Below, one piece after another: positions 59,695 through 64,000 of a stretch of 64,000 nt of DNA. The stretch comes from Caulobacter sp. 602-2. Lineage in GTDB: Bacteria > Pseudomonadota > Alphaproteobacteria > Caulobacterales > Caulobacteraceae. Position 1 is the first letter of the stretch, and every line of letters begins with the position of its first letter. The translations under genes were made by a program, and so were the position numbers. The notes below the pieces were generated by a model. The model was not told where the DNA came from, ran no database searches, and saw only the letters and a list, made by a program, of their open reading frames with translations. The stretch lies in NCBI RefSeq assembly GCF_011043625.1, contig NZ_JAAKGT010000013.1, forward strand, positions 1 through 64,000, given 5' to 3'.

Positions 59695-60497
59695 GGATCC
59701 TCCTCACCAACGACGATGGCATTCACGCTCCGGGGCTTGCGTCCCTGGAGCGCATCGCCGCGGCCCTGTCGGACGACGTCTGGGTCGTCGCGCCGGAATA
59801 CGAGCAGTCGGGCGCCAGCCGCGCCCTGACCCTGGCCGACCCGCTGCGCGTGAGGAAGATCAGCGAGCGTCGGTTCGCCGTCGAAGGCACCCCTACCGAC
59901 TGCGTGGCGCTGGCGTTCCAGGAACTGGTGCAGGGCGCGCGGCCCGACCTGGTCCTGTCGGGCGTCAACCGCGGCCAGAACCTGGCCGAGGACGTCACCC
60001 TGTCGGGCACCGTGGCCGGCGCCATCGAAGGCATGGTGCTGGGCGTTCCGTCCATCGCCCTGTCGCAGGCCATGACCTATTTCGCCGACGAGGTCGTCGC
60101 CCACTGGGAAACGGCCGAGCATTTCGCGCCGGGCATCGTGCGCCGCCTTCTGGAAGTGGGCTGGCCGTCGGACGTGGTGATGAACGTCAACTTCCCGCCG
60201 ATCCCGCCCGAGCGCGTCGATGCCGTGGAAGTGACCCGGCAAGGCTTCCGCGACTCGCACTTGCGGCGCATTGAAAAGCGGACCGACCTGCGCGGTCGCG
60301 ACTACTACTGGACGGGCTTCACCGCCAAGCCGTCCAATCCGCCGGAGGGCACCGATCTGAAGGCCGTTTACGAAGGGCGCATCTCGGTGACGCCCCTGCA
60401 TATCGACCTGACGCACAACGCCACCGTCGCGGCCCTCAAGGGCGTGCTGGGCGGGGCGCCGCCCAAACTCGCCTCCAAGCCGGAGCCTGGCCTGTGA
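59691..60497 (+). CDS. surE: 5'/3'-nucleotidase SurE
   Basis: This 268-residue phosphatase has RILLTNDDGIHAPGL (metal-binding Asp pair), the Ser/Asn in LSGVNRGQNLAEDVTLSGTVAGA, and later TDLRGRDYYWTG. SurE removes phosphate from nucleoside monophosphates and short polyphosphate. Translation starts at GTG overlapping serS. It is followed by pcm, the classic surE-pcm pair. Confidence 0.95.
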   Translation: MRILLTNDDGIHAPGLASLERIAAALSDDVWVVAPEYEQSGASRALTLADPLRVRKISERRFAVEGTPTDCVALAFQELVQGARPDLVLSGVNRGQNLAEDVTLSGTVAGAIEGMVLGVPSIALSQAMTYFADEVVAHWETAEHFAPGIVRRLLEVGWPSDVVMNVNFPPIPPERVDAVEVTRQGFRDSHLRRIEKRTDLRGRDYYWTGFTAKPSNPPEGTDLKAVYEGRISVTPLHIDLTHNATVAALKGVLGGAPPKLASKPEPGL

Positions 60498-61156
60498 TGG
60501 CGAGCGCCAAGCGCCCGGAAACGCCAGAAGCGCTGCTGAAGCGGCTGCTCGACGCCCTGCGCGCCCAGGGGGTGACCGATCCCGGCGTGCTGTCGGCGAT
60601 CGAGAAGACCCCGCGCGACCTGTTCACGCCCGACCTCTTCAAGGAGCGGTCGTGGGAGGATTCGGCCCTGCCGATCGCCTGCGGCCAGACCATCAGCCAG
60701 CCGTTCATCGTCGGCCTGATGACCCAGGCCCTGACGGTCGAGCCGCGCTGTCGCGTGCTCGAGATCGGCACCGGCTCGGGCTACCAGACGGCGATCCTCA
60801 GCCGGGTGTCGCGCCTCGTCTATACGGTCGAGCGCTATCGCACCCTGATGAAGGAGGCCGAGGCGCGCTTTGCGACCCTGGGCCTGACCAACGTCATCAC
60901 CAAGTTCGGCGACGGCTGGGAAGGCTGGCGCGAGCAGGCGCCTTTTGACCGTATTATGGTCACGGCTGCGGCGCAGGAAGAGCCTAAGGGGCTCCTGGCC
61001 CAGCTCAAGCCCAACGGCGTGCTCGTCGCGCCCGTTGGACGTGGGCCGGTCCAGAGCCTCCGCCGCTATGCCGGCGACGGGAAGGGGGGCTTCACGGTCG
61101 AAGCCCTGTGCGACGTGCGTTTCGTCCCGATCCTGGAAGGCGTCGCCCGCGAGTAG
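60494..61156 (+). CDS. pcm: Protein-L-isoaspartate O-methyltransferase
   Basis: This 220-residue SAM-dependent enzyme repairs isoaspartyl residues in damaged proteins. Motif I is VLEIGTGSGYQTAIL; ERSWEDSALPIACGQTISQPFIVGLMTQ and FDRIMVTAAAQEEP are typical. Two overlapping starts exist, GTG at 60494 (GTGA overlap with surE) and ATG at 60497. The GTG is at the better distance from GGAG. Confidence 0.95.
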   Translation: MMASAKRPETPEALLKRLLDALRAQGVTDPGVLSAIEKTPRDLFTPDLFKERSWEDSALPIACGQTISQPFIVGLMTQALTVEPRCRVLEIGTGSGYQTAILSRVSRLVYTVERYRTLMKEAEARFATLGLTNVITKFGDGWEGWREQAPFDRIMVTAAAQEEPKGLLAQLKPNGVLVAPVGRGPVQSLRRYAGDGKGGFTVEALCDVRFVPILEGVARE

Positions 61157-61198
61157 AGCGGGCCTGGCGTCCACAGGTTCGGTGACGTCGCGCGTGTT

Positions 61199-61214
61199 TG
61201 GTTAAGGTTTGATT
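61199..61214 (+). promoter_or_regulatory. Weak CtrA-like site upstream of dipM
   Basis: TTAA-N7-TTCA at 61202-61216 differs by one base in the second half from the CtrA consensus. It lies about 50 bp before the dipM ATG. Confidence 0.3.
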
Positions 61215-61262
61215 CACCCTTGCGGCGGCGAGCTTGAAGGCTCCGCGAGGAAAGGAGAGGTC

Positions 61263-63173
61263 ATGAGGCAGTTGTGGACGCAAGCGGCGGTGATCGCGCT
61301 GACGGCTGGAACGCTCGCGGCCTGCGAGACGACCGGCGCCCAGTATCCCACCCGCGCCGACGCCGGCGTCAGCCCGCCGCTCGTCCAGGCTCCGCCCGCC
61401 GCTCAGACCCCGCCGCCGGCCGCCCAGCCGCCTGAGGACGACGCCCCGCCGGTGACCGCGCCGGTCGCCGCCGGCGCGGTGTCCAGCCAGCCGCTGGCAC
61501 CCGTGCCCTCCGACATTCCGCCGCCGCCCCCGCCGCCGGCCGACAGCCGTCCGATCCCGGCGCCGGCTCCCGTGCAACAGGCGCCGGCCATGCGTCCGGT
61601 CGTGGTGACCACCACCGGCGGCAAGGTCGTCGACGTCAGCGGCGGCCCGCAGACCTACACCGTCCAGTCGGGCGACGGCCTCGACGCCATCGGCCGCAAG
61701 ATGGGCATCTCGCGCGTCGAGCTGGCCAAGCTGAACGACCTGGAAGAGCCCTATCGCCTGAAGCCGGGGCAGAAGCTGAAGGGCCCCTCGACCAAGGCCA
61801 AAGCCTATGTCGTCGAGAGCGGCGACACCCTCAGCGCCATCTCGCGCCGCTTCGGCGTCACCCCGGCCGCCCTGGCCGAGGAGAACGACCTGTCGACCGG
61901 CGCCTCGATCCGCGCCGGCCAGAAGATCCGCCTGCCGGAAGGCTACAAGGACAAGGGTCCGTCCAAGACCACGGTGATGCAGCCCGTTCCGGGCGGCTCG
62001 TCCACCCTGGCCGGGGCCGCGCCCGCGCCGACCCGCACGCCGACCGCCTCGGCCCCGCCGATCGGTTCGCGCCCGGCCGCGGCCCCGCCGCCGTCGCGCC
62101 CCGTGGTCGACGACGAGCCCACGCCCGCCGCGACCACCACCACGACCGTCAGCATCACCGGCAAGGTGATCGAGGTCGCGGGCAAGCCGAAGATCCACAC
62201 CGTGAAGTCGGGCGACGCCATCGACTCGATCGCCCGCGATCTTGGCACCACCCGCAAGGACCTGGTCGAGGACAACGACCTGAAGGCCCCGTACGTGATC
62301 CGTCCGGGCCAGAAGCTCAAAGGCCCGGCCACCACCGACAAGGCCTATGTGGCCGAAAGCGGCGACACCCTGGCCGGCATCGCCAAGCGCTTCAACGTCA
62401 GCGTCTCGGCGCTGGCCAAGGAGAACAACCTGCGCACCGGCGCGTCGGTGAAGAAGGGCCAGAAGGTCGTCCTGCCCGACGGCTACAAGGACCGCGGCCC
62501 GGTCCGCACGACGGTGACCACGCCCGCGCCGCGTCCCTCGACCCCGGCTCCGACCACGACCGCCCAGGCGCCGATCGGCGCCTCGCCGGCCCCCGGGCCG
62601 TCGACCAGCGGCCTGCCGTCCAGCCCGCGCCCGTACACGCCGTCGGGCTCGTCCTCCAGCTATCCGCGTCCCAGCGCGCCGGTCTCGGCCCAGCCGATCA
62701 CCCCGCCGCCGGCCCCGTCGCGTCCGATCATCGAGAGCAGCGCCCCGCCGACCGAGGCCGAGATCACGGCCGCCGGCCGTGGCCGCTTCGTCTGGCCGGT
62801 GCGCGGCGAGACCATCTCGGACTTCGGCCCCAAGGGCACGGGCCAGCGCAACGACGGCCTCAACATCCGCGCCTCGGCCGGCGCGCCGGTCAAGGCCGCC
62901 GCCTCGGGCGAGGTGGTCTACGCCGGCAACCAGGTGCCGGGCTTCGGCAACCTCGTGCTGGTCAAGCACGCCGACGGCTGGGTCACGGCCTACGCCCACC
63001 TGGCCACCACCGACGTGAAGATGCGCCAGCAGGTCGGCCAGGGCGAACAGCTCGGCACGGTCGGCCAGACCGGCGGCGTCAACGAGCCCCAGCTGCACTT
63101 CGAGGTCCGCTACGCCCCGACCCCGAAGGACAAGGCCAAGCCGATCGATCCGGGCCTGGTGCTGCCGCGCTAG
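61263..63173 (+). CDS. dipM: DipM-like LysM/LytM envelope division factor
   Basis: This 636-residue lipoprotein-like protein has a signal with lipobox LAAC. It carries four LysM repeats in two tandem pairs (around residues 140-185 and 194-240; 330-375 and 384-430), long Pro/Ala/Ser linkers, and a C-terminal M23/LytM domain (about residues 500-630). The metal ligands are mutated: the H-x(3)-D motif is replaced by NDGLN, and the first His of HxH is Gln (QLHFEV). It is therefore a non-catalytic regulator of hydrolases, matching DipM of C. crescentus and its position after serS-surE-pcm. Confidence 0.88.
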   Translation: MRQLWTQAAVIALTAGTLAACETTGAQYPTRADAGVSPPLVQAPPAAQTPPPAAQPPEDDAPPVTAPVAAGAVSSQPLAPVPSDIPPPPPPPADSRPIPAPAPVQQAPAMRPVVVTTTGGKVVDVSGGPQTYTVQSGDGLDAIGRKMGISRVELAKLNDLEEPYRLKPGQKLKGPSTKAKAYVVESGDTLSAISRRFGVTPAALAEENDLSTGASIRAGQKIRLPEGYKDKGPSKTTVMQPVPGGSSTLAGAAPAPTRTPTASAPPIGSRPAAAPPPSRPVVDDEPTPAATTTTTVSITGKVIEVAGKPKIHTVKSGDAIDSIARDLGTTRKDLVEDNDLKAPYVIRPGQKLKGPATTDKAYVAESGDTLAGIAKRFNVSVSALAKENNLRTGASVKKGQKVVLPDGYKDRGPVRTTVTTPAPRPSTPAPTTTAQAPIGASPAPGPSTSGLPSSPRPYTPSGSSSSYPRPSAPVSAQPITPPPAPSRPIIESSAPPTEAEITAAGRGRFVWPVRGETISDFGPKGTGQRNDGLNIRASAGAPVKAAASGEVVYAGNQVPGFGNLVLVKHADGWVTAYAHLATTDVKMRQQVGQGEQLGTVGQTGGVNEPQLHFEVRYAPTPKDKAKPIDPGLVLPR

Positions 63174-63193
63174 GGTTCTCTCGCTGGATATGC

Positions 63194-63226
63194 AAAAGGC
63201 CTCCGGGACGCCCCGGAGGCCTTTTT
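63194..63226 (+). terminator. Bidirectional intrinsic terminator after dipM
   Basis: AAAAGGCCTCCGGG and CCCGGAGGCCTTTTT form a long perfect stem around ACGC with an A-run on one side and a T-run on the other. It ends the serS-surE-pcm-dipM transcript and could also stop sodC-strand transcription. Confidence 0.9.
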
Positions 63227-63241
63227 CTTTGGCTCAAACTT

Positions 63242-63381
63242 CGTCATCCCGGCCGTAGCGTAGCGGAGAGCCGGGACCCAGGGGCCACCGCAGTGCGCCG
63301 GCGTCCGTCTGGGGAAAAGGTTGCGCACAACGCCCGGTCCCCTGGGTCCCGGATAAGCCCTGCGGGCTTTCCGGGATGACG
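63242..63381. repeat. Large imperfect palindrome D between dipM and sodC
   Basis: CGTCATCCCGG (63242-63252) pairs with CCGGGATGACG (63371-63381), and CCGGGACCCAGGGG (63271-63284) pairs with CCCCTGGGTCCCGG (63339-63352). Other inner arms are imperfect. The 140-bp unit looks like a dispersed palindromic element. Confidence 0.75.
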
Positions 63382-63415
63382 CATGTGGGGCAGGCGAGGG
63401 GCGGCAGAGCCTGGC

Positions 63416-63940
63416 CTACTTCACCACCCCGCATGCGCTGCGCGCGCCGGCGCCGCCGATCGGCTGGCTGGTGTGGTCGTCGGGGCTGGCGTGGATGACG
63501 ATGGCCGAGCCGTCGGCGTCCAGCAGGGCGGGGCGGCCGCCCGCGCCCTTCAGCGACACCAGGGGCGAGAACACCTCGGTCACCGCCACGCCGTCGGCGG
63601 CGGCGTAGAGGTTGGGCAGGTCGCCGTTGTCGTTGCCGTTCGGGTTCAGCAGGCCGTGGACCACCGTGGTGGTCGTGTGCACGTGAGCGCCGGCCGACTT
63701 GAAGTCGGGCGTGCCGCAGTCGCCCTTCTCGTGGAAGTGCAGGCCGTGCCAGCCGGGCGTCAGGCCCTTGGCCTCGATCTTCAGCAGCACGCCGTGCGGA
63801 GCTTCGGTGATCGTCCCGGTTCCGATGGTCTTGCCGTCGGCGCCCTTGATCTCGGCGGTCGCGACAGCGGGCGCATCGGCGGCCGAGGCCGTGGTGGCGG
63901 CCGCGAGGCCGGCGGCGAGGAAGAGGGCGGTCAGACGCAT
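63416..63940 (-). CDS. sodC: Cu/Zn superoxide dismutase
   Basis: This 174-residue periplasmic enzyme removes superoxide. A signal peptide (about residues 1-20, ATTASA) precedes the beta-barrel. Metal ligands are visible in HGLHFHEKGDC and SAGAHVHTTTTVVHG, and DLPNLYAAADG and GSAIVIHASPDDHTSQPIGGAGAR carry the conserved Cys-rich end (SACGVVK). It faces dipM across palindrome D. Confidence 0.95.
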   Translation of the reverse strand: MRLTALFLAAGLAAATTASAADAPAVATAEIKGADGKTIGTGTITEAPHGVLLKIEAKGLTPGWHGLHFHEKGDCGTPDFKSAGAHVHTTTTVVHGLLNPNGNDNGDLPNLYAAADGVAVTEVFSPLVSLKGAGGRPALLDADGSAIVIHASPDDHTSQPIGGAGARSACGVVK

Positions 63941-64000
63941 GAAACTGCTCCGGTTCGCTTAGGAACGTTGGGGCGGCGAAGGTGGCGCCGTCCGTGTCAG

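Overview
The window is high-GC alphaproteobacterial DNA and almost certainly comes from Caulobacter or a very close relative. The evidence is lineage-specific gene pairs and proteins: divK–pleD, an FtsN-like SPOR protein next to nagZ–scpAB–tatABC, a serS–surE–pcm–dipM cluster whose last product has four LysM repeats and a degenerate LytM domain, and mreBCD–mrdA–rodA. As I recall C. crescentus gene order, the leuA/mreB, divK/pleD and ftsN/dipM blocks are far apart there, so this chromosome looks rearranged relative to that reference (recollection, not computed). No plasmid, phage, insertion sequence or CRISPR array is visible.

Layout. 0-2.2 kb: flavin reductase, orphan ParA-type ATPase and a TVP38-type membrane protein. 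2.3-6.2 kb: leuA behind a leucine-rich leader peptide, then a hypothetical protein, an O-methyltransferase and an EamA transporter. 6.2-12.4 kb: the rod-shape operon mreB-mreC-mreD-mrdA-rodA. 12.4-17.7 kb: OmpA-like protein, a winged-helix regulator with a membrane partner, the divergent argO/argP pair bracketed by palindromic repeats, dinB and a HAD hydrolase. 17.8-19.6 kb: divK-pleD behind a CtrA-like site. 19.6-28.4 kb: glutaminyl cyclase, rpmG, DUF6265 protein, NUDIX, M20 peptidase, hslO bracketed by repeats, two related NQS-type hypothetical proteins, apaG, metZ and dcd. 28.4-34.4 kb: two GumN/TraB-like paralogues around a glycerate kinase and an XRE-regulated membrane-protein operon, then an HD-domain protein and tRNA-Gly. 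34.5-38.9 kb: an iron-uptake operon (TonB-dependent receptor, small membrane protein, PepSY protein) with a Fur-like box. 39-46.4 kb: WYL regulator/GST pair, a TonB protein, and a TonB-dependent receptor coupled to a MauG-type di-haem peroxidase. 46.4-50.9 kb: hypotheticals, xthA, aroG with an aromatic leader/terminator, and erpA. 51-63.2 kb: dgt, ftsN, nagZ, scpAB, tatABC, parDE, serS, surE, pcm and dipM. 63.4-63.9 kb: sodC.

The genes mainly serve envelope growth and division (mre/rodA, ftsN, dipM, nagZ, tat), cell-cycle signalling (divK, pleD), chromosome organisation (scpAB) and amino-acid supply (leuA, aroG, metZ, argO). Two biosynthetic genes, leuA and aroG, carry short translated leaders rich in their own end-product amino acids. 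The aroG leader has a full set of mutually exclusive RNA arms ending in an intrinsic terminator and is the most notable regulatory find. Several families of hairpin-pair intergenic repeats punctuate the window.
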